Below are positions 47,701 to 55,305 of a stretch of DNA of 64,000 nt, piece after piece; the first letter of the stretch is position 1; every line of letters starts with the position of its first letter. The translations under genes and the position numbers were made by a program. The notes beneath the pieces were generated by a model. It made no database searches and was not told the origin of the DNA. It saw only the letters and a list, made by a program, of their open reading frames with translations. Source of the stretch: Desulfobacteraceae bacterium UBA2245 (GTDB taxonomy: Bacteria > Desulfobacterota > Desulfobacteria > Desulfobacterales > UBA2245); contig DDYB01000003.1 in the NCBI GenBank assembly GCA_002347265.1, forward strand, positions 134,681 to 198,680, written 5' to 3'.

Positions 47701-48432
47701 CCAGAGGCTTCGAAGTTCGTTGAAGCAGTCGCGGAATGCCTCGAGATGGGTCAGCTCCGATTCGGCCGGTTCCGGAATCACCCGGAGTCCGGGAGTTGCG
47801 GCCTTTCGAATCAGGTTCTGAAAACCGGAAGGTCCGCCAAGCTTGGCCGCCGCGTAAGACGCCCATTCCAGGGGGGCATTGTAGAAGTGAATTCGCCAGA
47901 AATCCTCGGCCACCTCCTGAAGCAGCGCGCCCTGATCCTCGGAAAGCTCGGTATCAAACAGGGCCCCGGTTTCAAAGGCGTTCTCGCTGAGCACCCGCAG
48001 GCAGAAGCCGTGAATCGTCATGATAGCGGCCCGGTCAAAATCCATCAGCGCGGTTCGAATTCGTTCCAGGGCCGGCACGGGATCGGCCAGGCCGCGAATC
48101 AGATCTTGAACATCCGGGTCCCCGTCATCGAGGGTTCCGGTCTTCAGGGCGTCCCTGGCCTGAATCAGCTTGTTTCGAATCCGGTCCTTGAGCTCCGCTG
48201 TGGCGGCTTTCGTAAAGGTCACCACGAGAATCTGATCCGCGCTCAGCCCCTTTTCCAGAATCAGCCGCAGGTACAGCCCTCCGATGGTATAGGTCTTTCC
48301 CGTGCCGGCGCTGGCCTCGATCAGGCAAACGCCGCTCAGCGGCGCATGCATCAGATCAAATGGCGCTATGGGCTTGCTCTGGCTCTGCAAAGAGGGTTGA
48401 TTCCTTTCCCCGTTGTCCGGCATCGAAATCAT
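44758..48432 (-). CDS. recB: exodeoxyribonuclease V beta subunit
   Basis: The 3'-5' helicase and nuclease subunit, 1224 residues. Walker A is ASAGTGKT at residues 40-47, QILVVTFTKAATAELKDRIR follows, then LVDEFQDTDPIQYEIFSRLF and VSIVTIHKSKGLEYPVVFCP. The C-terminal nuclease domain has KGFVDLVFRCRAKYYLVDWK plus SN, the metal-binding D...DxKSN motif. Start overlaps the recC stop by 4 bp, implying coupling. Confidence 0.95.
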   Translation of the reverse strand: MISMPDNGERNQPSLQSQSKPIAPFDLMHAPLSGVCLIEASAGTGKTYTIGGLYLRLILEKGLSADQILVVTFTKAATAELKDRIRNKLIQARDALKTGTLDDGDPDVQDLIRGLADPVPALERIRTALMDFDRAAIMTIHGFCLRVLSENAFETGALFDTELSEDQGALLQEVAEDFWRIHFYNAPLEWASYAAAKLGGPSGFQNLIRKAATPGLRVIPEPAESELTHLEAFRDCFNELRSLWPSSRADVAALLADPGLSGTVYGAVKSGASRSGASKRDLKIQALLEEMDRYLSPHSIGFPVTGIENLSRGKIERSVRKGCDAPAHPLFDRVAQLYSLAELLEAEMAQRMIYLKSTLIAFAEKQLEIRKKSRNTQFFDDLLVRVYRALQGPRAGALTRAIQEKYPAALVDEFQDTDPIQYEIFSRLFGANGALYLIGDPKQAIYGFRGADIFAYMKAAKEARQKYTLTTNWRSSPAVIAGVNAIFSGNKTPFVFDDIGFYPAQPAPDKAADACDGLVMWLAGLGQEKPLSKDDAVEMISFQVAREISNLLSDPGSPFQARDIAVLVRTNRQARIVKQHLDVMHIPAVLYQAGSIFDAPEAGEVERVLRAVLEHRNERRLRSALATRLIGEYGSVIDRQAPDNAQWERRRLDFSAWFEIWSQSGFIRMFRRLLADGKVKERLLSYPDGERRMTNVLHLTELLHQASVERHLGMRGLVKWLARQRDPSSFRQAEAHQLRLESDREAVSIVTIHKSKGLEYPVVFCPFCWDGSELRDSEILFHDPDKNRVMDIGTGEAASRLMAQNELLSENLRLLYVALTRAKKRCYAVWGRIQGAETSALAYLLHTDDADFETDRIEVLKTRLKFMSEDQWIADLEKKFLESTGGIQLVKLPVAVGKLQEISTDELPPSEYLRFTRKMEAPWKVSSYSSWVMDRDHSKETPEESPDRDPVLPDSTAQADVAGDLGRTIFSFPRGTRAGLFFHEIFEHLDFAEKIDAQEPLIIQKLSEYGFEPDWKDSVCGMIRKVLAVPLEPDLRLSSIGLKDRINEMEFYYPILTVRPGQLAEIFAAHGSPKIPDDFSGRLGRLEFSPARGLMKGFVDLVFRCRAKYYLVDWKSNFLGNSVQDYDAGALAREMSRSMYVLQYHLYTLALTGFLEQRMENFRYERDFGGVFYIFLRGVDPEKGPDYGVFHDIPSPELIRDLKKVLIAESKHGFKPNPKTEKNI

Positions 48433-51400
48433 GGTTTCTCCGGTTTCAGACGCAAGAGAACCGGCTCGAACACCGCTTTTGAAAGACTTTTGAAATCATC
48501 GTCCAGGGGCGCCTCGTTTCCAAAAGCCAGCCGATAGTAAGGGTCCTGGCCTTCTCCCGTGGAAAAATCCGATCCGGCCCAGGCGTTGCGGGCCCGCTTC
48601 AGCGCTTCCCCATCTTCCTTTGCGCCTGCCAGCGCCTTCATGTATTCATAAGCGGACCTGGCAAAAAAATGAAGCGGCCGGCAAAGTCCCTTCCAGTAAA
48701 GCTCGAAAAGCGTTTCCAGAATCGATGCGCTGTTCGAAACCGGGTCTAGGCAAAAGACAAAATCCCTGCAGAACAGAAAACCGGCCTCGGGCAGGGTCTT
48801 GCCGCCGGCCTCACGCGCCGCGCACCAGGCCAGATGGCAGATCCAGAAGCTCAGGATATCCCCGGCCTTTGCGTTGCCAAAGCGCATTCGGACCAGGTGG
48901 CCGCCGGCATGGGCAATTCTGCCGTAAAGACGGATATCCCCGATTCGAACATCCACATCGGCGTATTCCGGTATTGCGGAGGCGACCGGGTGGGCCTCGA
49001 TGATCCGGACAAATCTTTCAACCTCGGCCTCGGCCTGCATTCCGGCAATCTGGCCGACCGAACCCGGCGGAAGCTTTCCCATGGCCTGCTGAAGGCGGAC
49101 AAAATCCTCCGGAGCATCGGGCTTCAACCTTCTTTCAAATCCGGCCTGATTCAACTGGTATTTTTCAAGTGAATCGAGAACAAAACCTTCCGAATCTTTT
49201 GCCGGGGCCTCGTCCTGACCCAGAAAAACGCCTAAGCGCCGCTGAATCAGATATCTTGCTGAATGTGAGAAAAAAGAGCAGAACGCATCGAGTTCCACCT
49301 GTTTCCATGAATCCGCGGGTTCATTCAGTATTCCGATCAGATCGGGCATCTGTTTGGGGCCGGTCAGGCTCTGGCTTCCGAGAAAATCTTCAAGCGAAAA
49401 GCTCGACAATTTCGATCCGGCCTGAAAATACGCGGGCGAAAAGGCCTGAAGCGGATGCTTTACCATCAGATGGTCGGCCAGATCGCCCGATGACAGCGTA
49501 AAGCTTTCGGACAGAACGTCGATCAGCTCGCAGACCAGGGCCGAGGGCGGCATGGGCTTGTTGTCATCGATGCTCTGGCCCACATAGCTGATGTAAAAAC
49601 GTTTTCTGGCCGATATCAGGGCTTCGAGAAACAAATACCGGTCGTCGTCCCGGCGGGACCGGTCGCCGGGTCTGGGGCTCTTTGCCATCAGGTCAAAGCC
49701 CGGGGCAGGGTTTTCCCTCGGGAAATCCTCGGAATTCATTCCCAGCAGACAGATCGCCTTGAAGGGAATGCTGCGCATGGGCAGCATGGCGCAGAAGGTG
49801 ATGCCGCCGGAGATAAACCCCGAACCGTAATTTTCCCGATCCATGCAATGCTCGAGATACCAGCGCACCGGTTCCAGGGGAACCGGTCCGGTTTTGCATT
49901 CCGACTCCATCAGGGACAGGAAACCTGCGATGCGCCGGACGGTCTGAAGCTCGTCTTCCACCGCGTCGTCGGCGGGGAAAAACCGCTCGAAGGTTTGAAA
50001 GATAAAATCCTTCCACCCGGAAAAGCCCTGAACCGCGTTCATGGCTTCGACGGTCTGAAACATCGCTTCCAGAAAATCCAGAAAACGGCCCAGCACGGAA
50101 GCCGCGTCGCCTTCCACGAAATCGTAGGGCAAAATGCCCTGAAACATGTTCTCGTTGCCGCCGGGCAGGGCGTATCCGAGAATCAGCCGGTCGATGCCCG
50201 ATTTCCAGGTGTGCTCGGCAAAATCCGGCAGATTGAAGCCCTTTCGAGCCGCCGGGTCGATTCCCCACCGAATGCCCGTATCCCGTATCCAGGTTTCGAT
50301 GGTTTCGATATCGCCCTCAGCCAGATCGAATTTTTCCCGAATCTGGGGGCATTCCAGAACGGCCAGCACCTGGGAGGCGGTTACCCGCGACCCCTTCAGA
50401 TCCAGAATGGAGAAAAACCCTTCCAGGGCCCGGCTCTGCCGGCGAATGCTGCGGTCGGCCACCGAATAAAAGAGCCGCGGATCCGTCCGGGCCCCGAACA
50501 CCGCGTGAATCAGGGGGGCGTAGGTCTCGATGTCCGGTGCCATCACCAGAATGTCGCGAAGATCCAGGTCCGCGTCCTCGTTGAGCATGCCCAGAATCTG
50601 GTCGTAAAGCACCTCGATTTCGCGAAGCGGGCTGTGGCAGACGTGAATCCGGATCGATGCGTCCGTGCCGGATGCCGGAAGCACGTCGCCGTCTTTCTCC
50701 CGGTCCCTGAGATCCAGCATGTCGTTCTGAAGGCAGTGCAGCATGGTGTCGCCTTCGGACGGAACGAAATGATCCTCCATGTCCGGGCACTGGCCGCAGA
50801 TCAGGCGAAAGAAATCCTTTCCGGTTTTTCCCGTCGAGGCGAGGAGCGGATGGCCCCGTTCCAGGTGAAGGCTCTCGGCGTCGGCGCCGGCGCGCTGCTG
50901 GATCCGGTTCATCTGCCGTTCGGAAACGATGTCGGACCAGTACTCGCGGCAGGGCGTCATCAGAAACAGGTGCACCGGCATGATGGCGGAGAGGGCCACA
51001 AAGGCTTCGAGGTGATGCGGCGGCAGGCTGGATATGCCGAAGATGAACAGGCGCGCAAAGTCCGGAACCCGGCTTGAATCGGACATGGCTTGAATCAGCA
51101 GGTCGTTGAGTTCCGCCCGGTGGGGCCGGGTTTGACCCGAGGTCAGACGCCGCCATAAATCCGCCTGCCAATGCCCTTCCCTGCCCGCCTCCCATTCCTG
51201 AATCATGTCCGGCCGGTACACGAGGTACTGATCGAACAGGTCGGCGATTCGCTCGGAGAGCTGAAAGAGCTTGATTCCGGACTCATCGTCCTTCAGGTAG
51301 TTGTCGATGTCGCGGTACGCTTCCCGGCCCGGCGCTTCGGACAGGATCTGCATGATGCGAAAGGGCATGGCCCGGCGGTCCGGGGCCGGTGTTTCGAAAA

Positions 51401-51638
51401 GATCGGGAAGCATCGAATGGACCAGCGAATCGAGAAACGCGTTGGGAAAGGGAAACGAGATGTTGGCGCAGATGCCGTTTCGTTCGGCCAGCTCCATGGA
51501 AACCCAGCGCTGCATGCCCCGGCTCTGAACCACGACGATTTCGGTAACCAGGGGGGAACCTGAGGGCCGGCGCAGAATTCCGGCCAGTTCATCGACCAGA
51601 ATCTCCAGACGGTTGCCCGCATGCACATGCATTGTCAT
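48429..51638 (-). CDS. recC: exodeoxyribonuclease V gamma subunit
   Basis: A 1069-residue protein with inactive helicase-like folds. Recognisable blocks are NRLEILVDELAGILRRPSG, VVQSRGMQRWVSMELAERNG, the LFIFGISSLPPHHLEAFVAL segment and ICLLGMNSEDFPRENPAPGF followed by RRDDDRYLFLEALISARKRF. ATG 51638 with GGAG upstream is preferred to TTG 51662. RecC recognises Chi and scaffolds the complex. It is the first gene of the recC-recB-recD-cyaA run; about 200 bp of non-coding sequence lies between it and the integrase remnant. Confidence 0.93.
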   Translation of the reverse strand: MTMHVHAGNRLEILVDELAGILRRPSGSPLVTEIVVVQSRGMQRWVSMELAERNGICANISFPFPNAFLDSLVHSMLPDLFETPAPDRRAMPFRIMQILSEAPGREAYRDIDNYLKDDESGIKLFQLSERIADLFDQYLVYRPDMIQEWEAGREGHWQADLWRRLTSGQTRPHRAELNDLLIQAMSDSSRVPDFARLFIFGISSLPPHHLEAFVALSAIMPVHLFLMTPCREYWSDIVSERQMNRIQQRAGADAESLHLERGHPLLASTGKTGKDFFRLICGQCPDMEDHFVPSEGDTMLHCLQNDMLDLRDREKDGDVLPASGTDASIRIHVCHSPLREIEVLYDQILGMLNEDADLDLRDILVMAPDIETYAPLIHAVFGARTDPRLFYSVADRSIRRQSRALEGFFSILDLKGSRVTASQVLAVLECPQIREKFDLAEGDIETIETWIRDTGIRWGIDPAARKGFNLPDFAEHTWKSGIDRLILGYALPGGNENMFQGILPYDFVEGDAASVLGRFLDFLEAMFQTVEAMNAVQGFSGWKDFIFQTFERFFPADDAVEDELQTVRRIAGFLSLMESECKTGPVPLEPVRWYLEHCMDRENYGSGFISGGITFCAMLPMRSIPFKAICLLGMNSEDFPRENPAPGFDLMAKSPRPGDRSRRDDDRYLFLEALISARKRFYISYVGQSIDDNKPMPPSALVCELIDVLSESFTLSSGDLADHLMVKHPLQAFSPAYFQAGSKLSSFSLEDFLGSQSLTGPKQMPDLIGILNEPADSWKQVELDAFCSFFSHSARYLIQRRLGVFLGQDEAPAKDSEGFVLDSLEKYQLNQAGFERRLKPDAPEDFVRLQQAMGKLPPGSVGQIAGMQAEAEVERFVRIIEAHPVASAIPEYADVDVRIGDIRLYGRIAHAGGHLVRMRFGNAKAGDILSFWICHLAWCAAREAGGKTLPEAGFLFCRDFVFCLDPVSNSASILETLFELYWKGLCRPLHFFARSAYEYMKALAGAKEDGEALKRARNAWAGSDFSTGEGQDPYYRLAFGNEAPLDDDFKSLSKAVFEPVLLRLKPEKP

Positions 51639-51855
51639 CGCTCGGCTCCAGATAAATTTCAAATAAAGACCGGACTACGGAAACAGCCATACGATTCAAC
51701 TCAATACACCGATTTTCAAACCAGCGTCAAGGAAACCTCTGATTCGATCAGCCCGAACCGCATTATGGATCGTCAAATGACCGCATCGCGCACATGGAAT
51801 ATGGCGATGCATACGGGCTGGATTTCTTCTTGTCTGCCTGTTCGCCGATATGTTT

Positions 51856-52137
51856 TTACTTTACGATGGTCATTTTTCGTGTTAGCGAAATTAACTTGTT
51901 GAAGACGATGATCGTATTCAGGACCTGCCTCTGAGTGGAAGCCGATACTTTATGAACTTTTCCCATTTGGGAGGGATGAGTTTTAGAACCGTGGAACTTG
52001 ATGAACCGGACGATCCAGTCGCAATAGGTTTTTTCAGTTCGATAGGCGTAGTGATGATAGCGCAACACCTGACGAACCTGATCCATCAGCTTTAATTTCG
52101 GATCCGGTTTGAATTTGGATTTGCTCTTTGTTTCCAT
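51856..52137 (-). pseudogene. truncated integron-type tyrosine recombinase (IntI-like)
   Basis: From ATG 52137 the frame reads a basic start (METKSKSKFKPDPK) and then LMDQVRQVLRYHHYAYRTEK and TYCDWIVRFIKFHG, the N-terminal SAM-like DNA-binding domain of integron integrases. HPSQMGKVHKVSASTQRQVL shows a short in-frame deletion, and the frame ends at TRKMTIVK. The whole catalytic domain with the RHRY residues is missing. The gene points away from the cassettes on its right, which is the normal layout of intI. An upstream extension of the frame to 52263 is AT-rich and not family-like. Confidence 0.75.
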
Positions 52138-52158
52138 ACGATTTGTATATTGAATCGG

Positions 52159-52194
52159 AAACATGGAAAAATCAACACCCATTTTTCCATGTTT
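52159..52194. repeat. 14-bp inverted repeat between integrase and cassettes
   Basis: AAACATGGAAAAAT (52159-52172) and ATTTTTCCATGTTT (52181-52194) are perfect complements with an 8-nt loop. It lies just upstream of the integrase start, so it may be a regulatory site for it. Confidence 0.6.
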
Positions 52195-52248
52195 TATATA
52201 ATAATATCGGAATAGGTGGAATATTATCCGTTTTATATAGGTGATAGA

Positions 52249-52281
52249 TGGAAAATTTTCCACCTATTGAAATAGTTAGGT
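52249..52281 (+). other. attI-like region: palindrome plus GTTAGGT recombination core
   Basis: A perfect 14-bp palindrome TGGAAAATTTTCCA (52249-52262) within a longer imperfect repeat (ATAGGTG ... CACCTAT) is followed by GTTAGGT (52275-52281). The core fits the GTTRRRY crossover site and lies 14 bp before the first cassette gene. Position between a leftward integrase and rightward cassettes supports attI. Confidence 0.5.
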
Positions 52282-52294
52282 TTTGGAATGATTT

Positions 52295-53065
52295 ATGATT
52301 GAGGAACGCTGCTACATGTGTGATTCCCCAGCATGTTCACGCGAGCATGTACCGCCACGAAACCTTTTCCCGGAAAGCCGAGACGTTGACGGCGAGAATT
52401 ACAGGCGTAATTTGATAACAGTTCCGTCTTGCGAACTTCATAATTCGGGCAAGTGTCACGACGATGAGTTTTTTATGGTAAGTCTTGCGGGTATCATTGG
52501 GAACAACTCAATCGGTTACAGGCACAAGTTCGGAAAAGTGAACCGTGCAATTAGAAGGAGTTCAAATCGCCTCCTCGATCAAGTAATCATACAAAAGAAG
52601 GAAATCCATACGGTTGAGTTGCCACACAATCGGTTTATTGATGTCATATGGGGAACGCCGGATGCTGAAAGGCTCAGCAAATGTATCGACCGCATCGCAC
52701 GCGGATTGCATTATCACCATTTCAAATCGTCTTTCCATGGCAGCGTTCATGTGCATCTTGGCTTTTTAAAACACGATCAGTCAAACCCCAAGACCTTCGG
52801 TCGTTTTCTCAAACGAAAAACGGAGATAGAACTTCAAGGCAAACCGAGCTACGGCGAAAATTCAGACATATTCTTTTACCAAGTCTCTGATAAAGATCAG
52901 TTTGGGCTTTTCTTATTCCGCCTCTGTTTTTATGGGGGTCTTAATATATATGCGGCAATGTGGCCTTCGGACGCATCGCCGCCACACAATCTCACCATGG
53001 AGCTAATTAATAGGGGCATCAAGACCATAGTCACCCTGGGTGATGAGGAATATGAATTCAACTAA
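52295..53065 (+). CDS. HNH-endonuclease-like protein, first integron cassette
   Basis: A 256-residue protein. The N-terminus (CYMCDSPACSREHVPPRNLF ... LITVPSCELHNSGKCHDDEF) has the cysteine pairs and central histidines of an HNH-type fold: Cxx-C, EHVPP, C-x2-H-N. The remaining 180 residues are unrecognised. The gene starts 14 bp after the attI-like core and ends 12 bp before attC1, the usual packing of a cassette. It could be a defence nuclease; this is inference. Confidence 0.7.
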   Translation: MIEERCYMCDSPACSREHVPPRNLFPESRDVDGENYRRNLITVPSCELHNSGKCHDDEFFMVSLAGIIGNNSIGYRHKFGKVNRAIRRSSNRLLDQVIIQKKEIHTVELPHNRFIDVIWGTPDAERLSKCIDRIARGLHYHHFKSSFHGSVHVHLGFLKHDQSNPKTFGRFLKRKTEIELQGKPSYGENSDIFFYQVSDKDQFGLFLFRLCFYGGLNIYAAMWPSDASPPHNLTMELINRGIKTIVTLGDEEYEFN

Positions 53066-53076
53066 AACGGAGGGAA

Positions 53077-53202
53077 ACCTAACCCATCATTCCACCGGAC
53101 GCGGCAGGATATCGGGCTATTTTCATCCCGTTTCCCAGCCCCTCGGTCTTTGCATGTTGGGTGTCTCGCAGGCAGGCCGCGCCGGTGAATTCATCGTTAG
53201 GC
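53077..53202 (+). other. attC site 1 (integron cassette recombination site)
   Basis: The left end ACCTAAC (53077-53083) and the right end GTTAGGC (53196-53202) are the R'' and R' cores. The arms pair: CCTAACCCATCATTCCACCGG on the left matches the reverse complement of CCGGTGAATTCATCGTTAGG on the right, with unpaired extra bases, and pairing continues inward (ACGCGGC with GCCGCG). The 126-bp length is like the long sites of chromosomal integrons. Confidence 0.8.
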
Positions 53203-53209
53203 ATATGAT

Positions 53210-53926
53210 ATGGCAAAAAAACGTGATCTAGTAGGCGAGATCCTCGAGAAGCGAAAACTGTTGGGTAGACGTAAAGACCCCTTCTCATTGGTCCAGAAAA
53301 GATGCTTTGCATTATTTCTGGGGTTCTATCATCTTGAAAAGTTACCTAAGAAAGAGAAGGAGCTCAAAGACGAGCTCAAAAGATATTTTGCCGTCGGATT
53401 GGTTTCTTGTCTTGAAGGCTACTACCGCTTGATTATGAAGGAGCTGATCGATCACGGGCCTCCGTACCGAGACAATGCGGCCCGTCTTGAGGACCTTAAG
53501 TTTGATGTGTCGACTATCATGCGAATGCAAATGCAGAGTGTTTCTGTCGGAGAAATGATTTCGCACCTTGCTTCGCTGTCTTCGATAGAAGATATTAACC
53601 GACACATGTCCACACTGCTTGGAACCGATTATTTTGACGCCCTGAAGCCACTGGGTCTTTGGCGAGATCAGACTTTTGGGAGTTTCCATCCTCGGGCGTG
53701 GCAAGATTTATCAGATGTCTTTCACGATAGACATATTGCCTGCCACGAACTGAATCCAAGGATGAAATGGACATTCAGGAGGGTTACCGATCAGTGGAGG
53801 GTGGTACAACACCTGATTGAAGCAAATGAGAAACTGATCCGAAATCTTGGAATACGACCGGAACCCAAGAAGGGCAAAGAGACAGAAGATGGTAATCAAG
53901 AGACGATAGAAGCTGAGAAAGCCTAA
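53210..53926 (+). CDS. HEPN-like protein, second integron cassette
   Basis: A 238-residue mostly helical protein. The segment HDRHIACHELNP holds an R-x4-H motif (R174, H179), as in HEPN-domain RNases and related proteins, and is preceded by a helical region like other HEPN folds (LVSCLEGYYRLIMKELIDHG). The C-terminal tail is charged. It starts 8 bp after attC1 and its stop overlaps attC2, as is usual in cassettes. No RNA target or partner antitoxin is visible. Assignment rests on the motif and helical character only. Confidence 0.65.
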   Translation: MAKKRDLVGEILEKRKLLGRRKDPFSLVQKRCFALFLGFYHLEKLPKKEKELKDELKRYFAVGLVSCLEGYYRLIMKELIDHGPPYRDNAARLEDLKFDVSTIMRMQMQSVSVGEMISHLASLSSIEDINRHMSTLLGTDYFDALKPLGLWRDQTFGSFHPRAWQDLSDVFHDRHIACHELNPRMKWTFRRVTDQWRVVQHLIEANEKLIRNLGIRPEPKKGKETEDGNQETIEAEKA

Positions 53927-53977
53927 CTATTGGGTGCAGCCGACCTCGTACCTCGGCGGCTGACCCACCCGTTGTGC
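53921..53977 (+). other. attC site 2 (integron cassette recombination site)
   Basis: GCCTAAC (53921-53927) and GTTGTGC (53971-53977) bound a 57-bp near-palindrome. Pairing is seen between TGGGTGCAGCCG on the left and CGGCTGACCCA on the right, with extrahelical bases as in attC. The right core deviates from GTTRRRY at one base. The stop codon of the HEPN-like gene lies in the left core. Confidence 0.75.
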
Positions 53978-53991
53978 ATTGAGAGACAAAT

Positions 53992-54699
53992 ATGAAAAAA
54001 GAAATTGTGGTGTTGGCAAAATCAGTGAAACGAGGTCAATATTGTATAGCTGGCAGAGAAATTATTCGTAAAGATTCAAAATTATACATTGGTAACTGGT
54101 GTAGGCCAATCAGCAATCACGATGAGGGAGCAATTAGCCCAAAAGAAGCTCGGCTTGTCGGAGGAGGTTCACCAAAATTTTTAGATATTATAGAACTTGT
54201 TTTAGATGGGAACGCCCAAGATCCTACTCAGCCTGAAAACTGGTTAATCTCCTCTGAAAGTTGGAGAAAAATAGGTACAATTAGAAAGCCTTCCATATTC
54301 AATGTTGGCATTGAAGAACCGAACAATTTATGGGCGAGTAGTAATGGTAGGACAGACAGGATAACCACTGACGAATATATGCAAAACAATTACAATTCAT
54401 CAATTTGCATAATCAAGCCAGACAAATTTATTATGGAATTTTATACAGAGTATAATTCATTTAAAGGATATAACCAGAAAAAAAGAAGAGGAAAATTATG
54501 GTACAAGGGTTTGTTGTATGATTTGGCCATCACTGATCCCGAAATGGATAATAAATATTTCTCGCCTTTTCCTGGTGAAAATGAAGGGATTAAGAAAATA
54601 GAATTAAATTCTGAAAATTGTTTGATATGTATCAGCTTGACCCCAGAGTTTCAGGGCTATCATTATAAAGTTATTCCAACGGTTATAGAAAATGATTGA
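53992..54699 (+). CDS. predicted dual-OB-fold protein, first gene of the DUF488 module
   Basis: A 235-residue, AT-rich gene. The sequence begins EIVVLAKSVKRGQYCIAGRE, has a conserved-looking GNWCRPISNHDEGAISPKEA segment and is predicted by pattern to be a dual-OB nucleic-acid-binding-like domain that occurs next to DUF488 genes. It overlaps the next gene by 8 bp, which ties them into one transcript. It starts 14 bp after attC2. The family name is from memory of the pattern; function is unknown. Confidence 0.6.
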   Translation: MKKEIVVLAKSVKRGQYCIAGREIIRKDSKLYIGNWCRPISNHDEGAISPKEARLVGGGSPKFLDIIELVLDGNAQDPTQPENWLISSESWRKIGTIRKPSIFNVGIEEPNNLWASSNGRTDRITTDEYMQNNYNSSICIIKPDKFIMEFYTEYNSFKGYNQKKRRGKLWYKGLLYDLAITDPEMDNKYFSPFPGENEGIKKIELNSENCLICISLTPEFQGYHYKVIPTVIEND

Positions 54700-55294
54700 T
54701 ATATTTACTATAGGGTATTCAACATACAGTATCGAAACGTTTATTAACACACTAAAAAAATACAGTATTACTGCGCTGGTAGATGTTAGGTCATCTCCCT
54801 ACAGCAAATTTAAGCCTGATTTCAATAGAGAGACTCTTCAAACAATGTTGAAGAAAAATAATATTGATTATGTTTTTTTGGGTGAACTTTGTGGCGCGAG
54901 GACAGATGATCGTTCTTGTTATAAAAATGGCAAAGTTGATTTTAAAATTGTTGCAACAAGTACCAAGTTTCAAAATGGAATAGATAGAATTAAAAAGGGT
55001 GCAAGCAAATACACTGTGGCATTAATGTGCGCAGAAAAGGACCCAATTATGTGTCACCGTTTTGTACTAATTTGCCGAAATTTGAAATCTAATAATATCA
55101 ACATAATACATATTTTAGATAATGGCGAAACTGAAAAACAAATTGATAGTGAATCGAGGTTGCTTAAACAACACAAAATGGATCAACCTGAACTTTTCAG
55201 GACTGATGATCAAAGGCTTGATGATGCATATGATCTGCAAGGTGCAAAAATAGCATATAAAGAAGTTGAGGAAGACAATGAGAATGAAAATTAG
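54692..55294 (+). CDS. DUF488 protein A
   Basis: A 200-residue protein with the DUF488 blocks FTIGYSTYSIETFINTLKKY, ALVDVRSSPYSKFKPDFNRE, YVFLGELCGAR and the C-terminal CAEKDPIMCHRFVLI. The last block with two cysteines, H and R is the conserved C-x6-CHR signature. It overlaps the upstream gene by 8 bp. The activity of DUF488 is unproven; a role on nucleic acid or nucleotides is suspected from gene context in other genomes. Confidence 0.82.
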   Translation: MIDIFTIGYSTYSIETFINTLKKYSITALVDVRSSPYSKFKPDFNRETLQTMLKKNNIDYVFLGELCGARTDDRSCYKNGKVDFKIVATSTKFQNGIDRIKKGASKYTVALMCAEKDPIMCHRFVLICRNLKSNNINIIHILDNGETEKQIDSESRLLKQHKMDQPELFRTDDQRLDDAYDLQGAKIAYKEVEEDNENEN

Positions 55295-55305
55295 GAATTG
55301 TTGAA

